NCBI GenBank assembly: GCA_025201365.1
Contig: JAIXMF010000006.1
Location: forward strand, 1 to 64,000
DNA from: Syncephalis plumigaleata
Taxonomy: Eukaryota; Zoopagomycota; Zoopagomycetes; Zoopagales; Piptocephalidaceae
DNA length: 64,000 bases
Direction of reading: 5' to 3'
The notes below the pieces were generated by a model, which ran no database searches, was not told where the DNA came from, and saw only the letters and a list, made by a program, of their open reading frames with translations. Of this stretch, positions 41,042 to 50,455 are shown in pieces. Numbering within the stretch: the stretch's first letter is position 1; every line of letters starts with the position of its first letter. The position numbers were made by a program, and so were the translations under genes.

Positions 41042-43270
41042 ATGGAGGGTAATCGACAACCTCCTCCTCTTCCTCCACCGCTTGACTCCTCGCAGTCGTC
41101 CTTGCCACCGGTGCAAACACACTACCGACACCGATCCTATTCGTCAGGTCATGGACAGAATATGGAAATAATACCACCTGATCTATCCGTAAGTTGAATA
41201 GGCAATTCCAATAGAACGTGAACTTACTTATACTCACATATGTATATATATTAGAGCGTTAATCATGCGTATTCGATGCACCATACACATGCGCCACCTG
41301 CTATAGGCTCAGCTGGTGTCTGGCCTGCGCAACCACCTGTAGGTTGGTGGCCTGAACGATCTACCATTGACGTAGCTAACATCAATCCTACTACTACTAC
41401 TACTACTATTCCTACTATTATTCCTACTACAATGATGACAACAGCTACTAATACAGCTACTACTGCTACGGGTATACCATCTGCATCCATGAGACATGAG
41501 CCAGGTCATACTAGCAATAGCGCTAATAATAGTGGACGTACACGTCGATCAACCCTTACTCATCGGAGCCAGCCGGCACAAGATTATCCGCATTCCTCCG
41601 CATCAAGTACCACTGCCGATGAAGGAAGGTAATATAGTTGCTAGTATATCAAGTGAATACTAGATCAAGTATAACCTATATTGTATTCAATTAGTGATGG
41701 AGGTGAATGGACTGATGGTCGATCTCGAACTACACGTACTGCCGACAAAGGAAAACTACAACGAACAGCACCACCACTTTTACGAAGTGTTAAATCAAGT
41801 CAAAATAGACGAATGAGTCAGGGTAAGATATACACTATATAAGATATAAGATATGTATAGCAGTATTAACTTATTGTTACTATCACAGAGACAGTTCCTG
41901 TTAATATGCCAAACTATCCTGTAATGCACAACATGTCAGAATCTGAATTCCCCATGATTGAACGACGATATGGACCATTTAGAGGATTTGAATTGGTATT
42001 CGTAGATCCATTAGATGTTACTGTACGCTATTGGTGGCCTGCTATGGTAAATGGATTGATACTGGATAAAGAACTGCTAGTAAACCTTATTCTTGATCCA
42101 TCTATGAATTAGGTGGTGCCACCCGAGCAGATTGATAGATACATGCGTCTACCCTATCCCGGTCATGATGAATGTCTAGTGCGCTACTTTGAGGATAATA
42201 AGTTGTAAGTTGATGACTACTATGAGATGACTGTATTTGTATACATTGTGCTAATAGTGATTTAGTTCCATGGTTAAAATGAAAGACTTGGTGCCGTTTA
42301 ACCTTAACACTGAACCATACTTGTACTTTAGTCGAAATCTTCCTGAATTCTTGGAGGATAGCGGTGTACGTAGAGCGACACGCTATCTACACACAGGCAT
42401 TCTACCAAGAAAGTTCCCCTGGAAAGCATGGCGTGAAATGGCATCGAGCGATTACAGATTGATCGGTTATCGTGATACATTCCGATTAGCTCGATTGGCA
42501 CACATTAAAGATCCCGAGGAGATTCCTAGTCATAGTGAACGAGAGGAGAATGGCGAGGAGCACGATCATCATCATCATCATCATCACCATCCTGATGGAG
42601 AAGGTATGGATGGCGTGCAAGTGAAAGAGAATACCGCCTATTCCTCTACTACTGATGATAATACTGGACTATCACATCAACGGTCTAATCTGACTACCAA
42701 TACAAAAGCAATACAAAATGGATCAGGTATGATATACATATAGTATGTTTTTATTTATGTGCTCTATTAATCCATCTACTAGATAAAGAGCCAACTCATT
42801 TGGAAGGCAAAGCAAAGTCATCCTATCCAGATGGTGCCTCCACTGCCAATGCAACCAATCATCCACAAACACCGACAAAACGAGGTCGCGGAAATCATCG
42901 AAGTGGTTACGGTCGTCGTCGTGCAGAACACGAAGAAGCCAGTACAGGTATTCCTCATTTCTATAAGATTAGACTAGACCTGGTACTAATCAATCGTGCT
43001 GTATTATTAGAGAAACGTATACCCTATCAACGACCACCCACTCGACCACCCGATGTATGGGATTACATCCGATATGATGAGCATGGTCAGCCGCGTGCTG
43101 CCGATGAACGAGAAGCGCTGTATCAATCAGGATTTGAACGATTATACGAATTACAAGCGGAATATCGACAGTTAAAACGAACAACGCGTGAACTAGCCAA
43201 GGAACTAGTGGGTCGTCACGAGAATGGTGGAGCAATTACACGATCTCGTAGACGGAAACTCGCTCTTTAG
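41042..43270 (+). CDS. PWWP-like domain protein, putative chromatin reader
   Basis: A disordered Pro/Thr/Ser N terminus (MEGNRQPPPLPPPLDSSQSS; an ACT-repeat Thr run) precedes a folded core: FRGFELVFVDPLDVTVRYWW, PAMVVPPEQIDRYMRLPYPG, CLVRYFEDNKFSMVKMKDLV. WWPAMV, then a loop and (C)LVRYFEDN-x-FS-V---DL-PF, is the outline of PWWP domains, which bind methylated histone tails and DNA. A helical region (RRATRYLHTG ... FPWKAWREMA) follows as in PWWP proteins. The C-terminal part has AT-hook-like TKRGRGNHRSGYGRRR and a coiled coil (RLYELQAEYRQLKRTTRELA) with a basic end. An intron inside the core (just after the ATG codon of PAM, ending at AATTAG 42113) makes the frame look stopped if ignored. The exact family is not certain. 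Confidence 0.65.
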
Positions 43271-43390
43271 ATGATGCTTGCTGCTACGTATTTCTGTTTT
43301 CTAATTGCCTCCACTTTTATTTTCTTTCTCTTTTCATTTACATATAAACATTATTGCTGTCTATTGATTGTCATAACCATGTCATACGAT

Positions 43391-43659
43391 TTATTCTTTA
43401 GATTTGCTATCCCTAATACGTCGTTCCTCTCCATAAACAACTAATAACAAAGAGTGATATAAGTATTTATTGACTAGTAGTGCCATTCTATCAACTTACC
43501 ACGTCGATATAGTACCCAACTCGTAGATACAAATATAGGTGCTGTTACTATCATAACTACAAGTCTATACATGTATCATATATGTATTAGCAGGTTATTT
43601 GTATTCTACTAATATGAATACCTTTTTGCTTGCGGTGATAATTGAGAGAATTTAACCAT
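43391..43659 (-). CDS. Small single-pass membrane protein (possibly mitochondrial)
   Basis: Three tiny exons (43659-43622, 43564 down to about 43500, and about 43442-43391) give roughly 50 residues. MVKFSQLSPQAKR is followed by a hydrophobic helix LVVMIVTAPIFVSTSWVLYR and a basic tail VVYGEERRIRDSKSKE, with TAA at 43391-43393. Donors (GTATTC, GTAAGT) and acceptors (TATAG, TTATTAG) fit local introns, and joining gives one clean frame. Size and layout resemble short fungal inner-mitochondrial-membrane proteins such as Min8-type, but I cannot name the family. It lies between the PWWP-like gene and the F-box-carrying element. Confidence 0.6.
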
Positions 43660-43891
43660 AATGAGCAAACGTGACAATACTTGTAATCGACAATACGCGA
43701 TTAACTTGTTAAATAAAATAGACTGAGAGTCGAATAAGATGGGATAGAAATAAAAATGAGAGATCAACACATTCATCACCACCGTACTTTTCCATCCAAT
43801 TAGCGCAGTTGCCTTCTGTTTCTACTAATAAGTAATAGCTATGATAATACATATTTAGATGTGATAGTGATAACCATCACAGATAAGTTGT

Positions 43892-44190
43892 TTATTGTTG
43901 TCCTTGTCCTTCATTTATTGAATGTTTAGAAGTAATGACACTTTGATGTAGTTGTGTTGGAACACCGTTTCCATTGCGAAGACTGAGAATAATCTGAATA
44001 AAGGTCAGACATGCTGCCATATCCTGATTCCATACACGATACTCGAATCCTTTACCTTTCATGTCATCTTTACAATTCTGATGTGTGCATCTAATAGAAT
44101 AATGAATTAGTATATTGTTATACATTGTACTCATATTAAGAAGGCATGACAAGTGACAGTAGGATATCTCGTCAATTAGAAAGACTTGAA
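43892..44190 (-). pseudogene. Fanzor (eukaryotic TnpB-like) C-terminal remnant
   Basis: Reading the minus strand, VQVFLIDE is followed by a CxxC-like zinc-ribbon half, an intron-like gap (about 44137-44091), then RCTHQNCKDD and VWNQDMAACLTFIQIILSLR ending NGNGVPTQLHQSV. A zinc ribbon with a C-x4-C half, followed by WN(R/Q)D-x-A-x-x-x-x-F-x-x-I and a G-V/R-P end, is the C-terminal pattern of Fanzor and TnpB RNA-guided nucleases; the NRD/NQD Asp is the third RuvC residue. Only this tail is present; the rest of the nuclease is missing and the zinc ribbon is degenerate. The tail ends about 105 bp inside the element terminus, where Fanzor and TnpB genes usually lie. Assigned by pattern only. Confidence 0.5.
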
Positions 44191-44302
44191 CACCATGCTT
44201 CATTGTTATCCACATTTGTGTATGATTTATTTGTGTATTCTTGATCAAAATAACGTCATTGTATTTCTCTATCCCATATCGCCTTTCTTATTCCATTCCA
44301 CT

Positions 44303-44306
44303 ATGT

Positions 44307-44337
<31 letters not shown>

Positions 44338-46003
44338 GACTACTACCACTGGCACTACTACTACTACTATTATTACTATTACTATTATTACTGAGGTATC
44401 AAGTAATTCCAACTCGTCTTGTAGATTACTCGATTGTCTAAATAATCTTCCATCTCATGACCAGCGTGCCTTCCGTAGTCTACTTGGTCATATCGGATTA
44501 TTGCGTTTATCAGCATGTTGTCACTCGTTAAGAAGCAGTATTCGAAATGATCGATTATTATGGCAAGCACTATACCATAGGGATTTCCTATCGGGAGCCT
44601 ATTACGACAAAGAAATCGATTTCGTACTATGGTGTATACGCACGGATGTCAACAATCCATGTACATCGGATAAACGAGCCGATCTACTAGAGAACGTGGA
44701 CTGGTACAACACATATCGTCGACGAGTGAGTACCGAGAATAATTGGCGATATGGACGATGCAACACCACATATATCAATATGAAAGCTGGCATAGATGGA
44801 GTATGCTATAACAAAGATATTAATGATAACAGTATATTTACTACGTATGAAGATTGCCCTGATGGGACATCACGCCATAGTTATATTTTAGAATATTTGC
44901 CGCATTCAAATCTTAAATCAAATAACAACATTGTAGATAACAGTACAGTATCCACATCGCCAAATGTTCTTTCGCTGGATACTGGTAATGAAGATGAGGA
45001 TGATTATGTCTCGGGTGATCATTATATAGCTGTATTTCCTAAGGAGATTGAGAGCGATACCAACTATAATGTAAAAATACTTTCTCGTAAACATGGTGGT
45101 ATTTTCACTACATTTGATGTTCCAGCACCATATCATGTGGTAGCAATCGAGGGGAAATGGGTATTGCTAGTGAACACATCACAAGAATTAGTCAATGATT
45201 TGGTAATTTGTATAAGTAAGCGTAGTAACTATACAATACTGCAATATAACCAGTACTAATAAGCAATATATTTAGCCAATGTAATGGTATTCGATATAGA
45301 TAATAGTATCATGTGTCCAGGAAACATTGATGATGCATGGGGTACGATTCATTTCTATAAAGCAACCAATAATACAGCAATAGTATACATGGCAAGACTA
45401 GTTGAAGATGATGATGTGGGTCGTATTGAATGGGCACTATACCAGTTCTCGAGCAATAATCCTGTTATACAATTGCGAAATGGCTGGTTCCAGTTACCTG
45501 AGAGGATGTCGTATGAGTGGCTAATTCCGTATAGTTCATACGATTTACATATGCTTCTTAAATTACATGGTCACCCTGATTATGATCCATATATAATGCA
45601 TAGTGTAGCATCCAGTGGTCAAAGCCATACTCCACGTAATTGCTACAATATATCTGACCAGCATATATCTATCCCATTACTAAGAGCTGGATACACGTAT
45701 GGAATATTTGATTCCAAACCGACAAAAGTATGGACAGACTTATCCTTCAATGGTAATCAAGTATTGCAAATACCGGGTACAACTTTCATCAAACATATTA
45801 TTGGAGATCTTTATATTTGTGATGTAAGAGATCATAATGGTGGATACAGGCAATTGCTTGTGGACATCAATACAAAGGAAATAATACGCAAACTGGAAGC
45901 ACCAAACAGACGCGGATATTCGGAAATTAATGTAATGGCTGGTACGATAAGTACTTACTTTGAGAGCCGTGTGCAAATAATACAAGAATATGGCGAATTA
46001 TAA
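44303..46003 (+). CDS. F-box-like protein, copy 2, inside the TIR element
   Basis: Intact paralogue of the gene at 1217-2869. It starts MSTTTT with a poly-Thr run encoded by an ACT microsatellite. The F-box-like segment is LLGHIGLLRLSACCHSLRSS ... LLWQALYHRDFLSGAYYDKE, followed by DFVLWCIRTD and the family motif WYNTYRRRVSTENNWR. A 60-nt intron at 45216-45275 joins DLVICI-T to NVMVFDIDNSIM. The C-terminal domain has IEWALYQFSSNNPVIQLRNG, LPERMSYEW, SVASSGQSHTPRN and LLVDINTKEIIRKLEA, all matched in copy 1, ending VQIIQEYGEL. About 545 residues. Its likely role is an SCF substrate adapter by F-box analogy; nothing in the sequence names a substrate. It fills most of the element interior and is read towards its right arm. 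Confidence 0.75.
44305..44400. repeat. (ACT)n microsatellite within the F-box-like CDS
   Basis: ACT/ATT trinucleotide run encoding poly-Thr/Ile at the N terminus of copy 2. Being trinucleotide, length changes keep the frame. Confidence 0.85.
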
Positions 46004-46453
46004 CAAGTATCAATAAATCATAATATACTAGTTAATAAGAGCAGTGTTTATACATCATTGAACCATAACACATGCTAATACGCTCTATAGACTAGATGAT
46101 TAATCGAATAAATCAACTATAGTAGCAATTGAGACATCAAGCTGTACAAACTAATGAATGCTTCTCATTGCATAGAGTATGTTGCTCGGTAGCACATATA
46201 CTGCGTCATCATTTCATTCTGCTTGATTGAAGATTGCTATCTGAATAATCTCGAATGCCATTATAACAATGCACTGAATAAAACAAGCATCCATGTTGGC
46301 ATTTACTAAATGCTCCTGTCAATTCATCATGGTTTGTTAAAACTATTGCAATACATGATATCATGATCATTAACATCTCCCTCAACTGCTAGAGCAATGA
46401 CAACTACTCAATAATAATAGTAATGTAATAGTGGTGCTAACAATTGTGTAAAT

Positions 46454-48300
46454 CTATTTATTAATAAAAAGCAACAATGTTAATCGGTTGGAATAATCCT
46501 GTAGTAATGTAGATATAACGATTAGAATACCGATGGATTTCAGTAGAGTGTAAGCGAGTGTACGTGATAACAGTGCTAATCGATGACGCTTATGATTCAT
46601 TACTAAGTGACGTGATTGAGATGTCGATTGATTTACGGCAAGGTGATGATGGTGGCATTGATCGTGGTTAATGGTTGACACGGATAGCCAAGTATTCAAA
46701 TGGCAAGCGATGATGATACAGGCAACATAAACACCTATTACTTGCAGATAAATGGCTGCGTATTGACCGGTGTGTTCCACTGAGTAGCGTGACATAATTG
46801 TGAGATCTACAGGTAATGTCCAAGCAATGGATGAAATGGTTGTCGAGGTCGACTTCATTAAAGCGGTACATTCATGGAAGAGTAGTCTCAATTAACTATT
46901 AAGCTGCTGGATCGTTGTTTGTATCGATTCCCTTAGTAATATGTCCAATAGTTGATGATGGCCACTATTGTATAGGAATGTGAGGGTAGGTGATGGTGTA
47001 CGAGTAGATGGATCGGTATCATTTGATTGTAAATGTTTGACGAACCATTCAGTAAAACTGGCCGGAATAACCAGAATGACCATGTAGTCATCTTTACTTA
47101 ATAGCGTTTACAACTAATTATCCATCATTAGCAATCAATTATTTAGCGTATCAATACCTTCTTAAATTGTCTGTTTGTTGCTTGGATTGTTTATACATCC
47201 TAACATTGTATTGACTAGTATGTCTATGTGCAATTGACCATTACATCGATAATAATGAATGGAATCACCACGCTATTGTTATTGTCATCATTATTGATAT
47301 GGATTGATTTACATTCAGCTATATTCAGACAATCATTTCAATAGAATATAACCAGCCATGATGATTGTAACAGATGTACGCGTCATTGTTGATGGAGTAT
47401 TCTGAAATGATGATGATGTGTAGATTCAGACAATTGACAGATCATGCGATTAGACGACATGACAGACACTCATCGCTAATTGCTATGATGATTAAACAAA
47501 TGGATAGCTTTCCTTACATTTTCACTTTAATCGATACTCATATGCATCGTGTGCATCTAAAAGTGGTTAAATGATAGGGACTATCTTGACACTCACCCAA
47601 TGTATGTCTAATTCAATTGTAGTAGCTCATACGATGTACATTCATATGGTGAGAGGAATGCTACATGATACATTGTAAGCAAAGACGACAACGCAATCAT
47701 ACGGTAATTGGCTCGGGTAACTCATATCGATATTACTTCATGCATTCGGATTGCATTCGACAATTGACAGAAACAAGTTGGACATGTATTCCTCCATCTA
47801 ATTGGTACTCATTTGCTCGGTGTGCTACTACACCAATACTACCTGTCATTTGGTATTTGTCTGTCCATTGTATTCGTCAATGATCACTCGCCTATTGACT
47901 ACTATTACTACTACTCATTCCATAATACACTAGTCATGTATACAATAATCAATACACTTATTGTAATAATATCATCGTATCATCAATCAATACAAAGTAG
48001 TCGATATATCTGGATGTACGATACAAACAAGCAATACCAGTTGATGCAAGTGTACGCGTGCATCTTTCACCGAATATATCGATAGCTATCAATGATAATG
48101 GTGATACGATATATTCTGGCCATTTGATTGATGCCTACATAATTGCACTAATAGGAACATGTATTGTAACCTATCAAAGTGTTCGATATCACGAATAAAC
48201 ATACGAATTGCCAACCCTCTCTTCATATGCACCATCCCACATGCATAGCTTCCAGTCTGAAGATGATCAATTGACAAGTTCAACATCGTTTGGCATTCAC
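46454..48300 (-). other. Unresolved minus-strand coding-like region, putative multi-pass membrane protein
   Basis: On the minus strand one frame runs from about 47083 to 46454 with a single internal TAA near 46892. It encodes MVILVIPASFTEWFVKHLQS, then hydrophobic segments IYLQVIGVYVACIIIACHL and LALLSRTLAYTLLKSIGILI. Upstream, a likely exon (DNLRR) joins KDDYMVILV across an intron ending near 47104, and stretches such as NNSVVIPFIIIDVMVN precede it. A further open frame lies at 48089-48286. I do not recognise the family. The 3' end runs into the right arm of the mobile element, so the gene may have been truncated or extended by that insertion. Frame slips prevent a full model. Confidence 0.3.
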
Positions 48301-48359
48301 CAATAGCAACGGCATTGGTATGCAGCTATATCAATATCCGCCATCATCACCATCTCGGC

Positions 48360-48537
48360 TATAAATCAAGCACATTTTGACACCCTCGACTTGCCATCTT
48401 CATACTCGCTCTTCTACTCTACTCTACTCTAACTGCTTTCTATTGCTTTCTACTCTCGTTCTATTCTACTCTCTTTACTTTTTACTCTCGTTCTAGTCAG
48501 CTTATCTGTCTATCCATTCCACTAGGCCAACAACAAC
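48360..48537 (+). promoter_or_regulatory. Promoter and leader of the micro-exon peptide gene
   Basis: TATAAAT at 48360-48366 lies about 170 nt before the ATG. Between them is a long CT-rich leader (TCTACTCTACTCTACTCTAA and similar, 48410-48500), and the start has the context CCAACAACAACATG. A TATA box, pyrimidine-rich leader and A-rich start context are typical of highly expressed fungal genes. Confidence 0.6.
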
Positions 48538-50150
48538 ATGAAGTTCTCTGCCATTATCGCTATTGCCGTCGCTGTCGCCAGTCTGGTCGCCGTTGAAGCT
48601 AGTCCCGTCCTGGAACGTCGTGGTATGTCTGGCTGTGACCCTATCAATTGATGTACTAATTGTAGTCTATTGTTTCATTGTCCACCGATGATTACCGATA
48701 GCTCGTAAGTTCATGTATATTAAATGGATGTTTTGAGATGTTAATCACATTGTAATGCTTATTCTATCTATTAATTTGTTAGCCGAACCTGGTAAGTCAT
48801 TCTATTGACCATAACAAGCACTACGCTAATCACTCCATACGGTTTATTCTTCCTATTAATATGTTAGCTGCAAATAGTAAGCTATTTTACTGATCGTAAC
48901 AAGTACTATGCTAATTGTAGTCTAAATCCTTATCGTATGTGGTTCCATTTGGAAGTTGTAAGTTATCATTCTGGCCGTAATGTATACATGTACTAATTAT
49001 AATATGGCTCACAATTCATACGGCTGTATATATAGGGCGTAGGTTATTGATTGATTGTATCGTATGGATGTGCTAACTGCAGCATGGCTCATAATCCAAC
49101 CGTTTGTGTATAAAAGCCCGTAAGTCAATAATCTGATTGTAGCGTACAATATATTAATCACAATACGGTGCATGGTCCATGGTCCATATTCTCGTGTATA
49201 TAATAGATCGTAAGTCAATAATCTAATTATGGCGTACGATGTATTAACCACATAAAATATGTGATTCATATGACTGCATATATAGGGCGTAGGTTATTGC
49301 TTGCTTGTATTGTATAAATGTGCTAACTACAGCATGGCTCATAATCCATACTCTCGTATATAATAGGTCGTAAGTCAATACTTTAATCGCATCGTATAGT
49401 TCATTAACTGCAGCATGGCTCATAATCCACTTGTTTGTGTATAATAGATCGTAAGTTAATAGTTCAATTTTATCGTGTAGTATATTAATCATAATGCGGT
49501 GTATGACTCGTATTCTCGTGTATAATAGAATGTAGGTTGACACTTGGCTGTAATGCATGGGTGTACTAACTACAGCATGGCTCGCAATCCACTCGTTTGC
49601 GTATTAACAGAGAGTAAGTCAATACTTTAATTGTAGCGTACAATGTACTAACCACATAAAATATATGATCCATATGCATGTATTAACAGAAAGTAAGTCA
49701 ATGCTTTGATTGTAATGAATGGTGTACTAATTACAATATGGCATACGATTTTTGCTCACTCCTTTATAGGAGCCTGTAAGTCAATACTTTGCTTGTAACG
49801 TATAATGTGCTAATCATTCTATGGCACACAATCCACATACATTTATGTATAACAGGCCGTAAGTCAGCATTTCTGACTGTGACGCCTGGTACACTAATCG
49901 CAATACGATATACATTAATCGAATGATAGGATCAATAAGCAGTAAGTAATAATCCACTATAATCATACCCATACTAATCCATTATGATTACAGAACAAGA
50001 CAAGGACATCATCAAGTAGATATTATAGGTATTCAAGTCAAGAATGGATTGGTGCAAGACCCTTTAGTGTCCATACCATTCAAGTCATTATTCCTTGGTA
50101 CAACAACTACAAGTATATCAACAAGATCATTCAATCATTTATTGAATAAA
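48538..50150 (+). CDS. Secreted peptide gene with about sixteen micro-exons
   Basis: Exon 1 (48538-48622) encodes a classic signal peptide, MKFSAIIAIAVAVASLVAV then EASPVLERR, which ends at a dibasic Kex2-type site. After it come GT-AG segments of 71-87 nt (mostly 76-80), separated by tiny exons at 48702-48704, 48783-48791, 48868-48876, 48956-48957, 49036-49038, 49117-49119, 49207-49209, 49286-49288, 49367-49369, 49448-49450, 49529-49531, 49611-49613, 49690-49692, 49770-49775, 49856-49858 and 49930-49941. Eleven are exactly 3 nt. Joined as read, they continue APEPAANIGPIGVINRKEPA then DQ and a TAA in the last micro-exon, about 50 residues. A final 52-nt intron precedes a 3' exon with AATAAA near 50143. 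If the 2-nt exon has lost a base, the downstream phase changes. No family recognised. Alternatively the array is one long recursively spliced intron. Confidence 0.5.
48623..49993 (+). repeat. Tandem array of 17 intron-like units
   Basis: About seventeen units of roughly 80 nt share a layout: GTAAGTCAAT-like 5' end, a TGTACTAAC / TGTGCTAAC / TATTAAC branch-like core, CAGCATGGCTCATAATCCA-like middle, CGTGTATAATAG-like 3' end, then a 3-nt spacer before the next GTAAGT. Units from about 48958 to 49860 are the most alike; the first four and last two are more diverged. The units look duplicated from each other, each time with its splice signals. Confidence 0.8.
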
Positions 50151-50281
50151 TATGTCGTATTCTGACCATCACATCCGTAGTTAATGATCAAGCATATCAA
50201 TTGTTTAGTACGGTCATTATATTTGACAAACCATTACATTATTTATACTTATCGTCGGATCACTAGTGCAGCTATACTAAC

Positions 50282-50392
50282 ATAATAATAGTAACAGCAA
50301 TGCGATAATAGTGTTAACAATTGTGTAAATCTACTTATTAATAAAGAGCAAAAGTTAAAGGTTAACAGTGTCAACTGGTTGGAAAAACCCCG
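50282..50392. mobile_element. Solo end of the same TIR family
   Basis: This matches the right arm of the MITE and of the 2.7-kb element: GATAATAGTGTTAACAATTG, TGTAAATCTACTTATTAATA, then GGTTAACAGTGTCAACTGG and a TTGGAAAAACCCCG terminus followed by TA (50393-50394). No partner arm was found within 4 kb upstream. It may be a solo fragment or the right end of an older element containing the micro-exon gene. It ends 63 nt before the RPF1 start codon. Confidence 0.7.
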
Positions 50393-50455
50393 TAGTTTAC
50401 TATTTATTTTTTGTTTTTTCTTTTTCTTTTCCCGTTAGTAGCAGTAAAGAACATA

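Larger units (their letters stand above)
43787..46501. mobile_element. 2.7-kb element with MITE-like arms carrying an F-box-like gene and a Fanzor-like remnant
   Basis: The left arm (43787 to about 43885) begins CTTTTCCATCCAATTAGCG and matches one half of the 238-bp MITE, including ATATTTAGATGTGA. The right arm (46379-46501) matches the other half, including GCAATGACAACTACTCAATA and AACAATTGTGTAAATCTATT, in the same orientation. TA dinucleotides flank both outer ends (43785-43786, 46502-46503). In the MITE the two matching halves meet directly, so the MITE equals this element without its interior. The interior holds a degenerate Fanzor/TnpB-like C terminus on the minus strand and an F-box-like gene on the plus strand. 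The terminal repeats have diverged more than in the MITE, so this copy looks older. Confidence 0.72.

Noticed and set aside
41906-42112. Apparent stop inside the PWWP-like gene
   Set aside because: The TAG is the end of an intron (GTAAAT...AATTAG); splicing joins PAM to VVPPEQID.
47780-47800. CTCCATCTAATTGG as a left arm for the 50.3-kb element
   Set aside because: Only a short chance match to the terminus; no TA-CAG start and no continued similarity.
48623-49993. CRISPR-like array
   Set aside because: Repeats of about 78 nt with 3-nt spacers, each bounded by GT...AG with branch-like motifs, inside a eukaryotic gene. CRISPR repeats are shorter and have long unique spacers.
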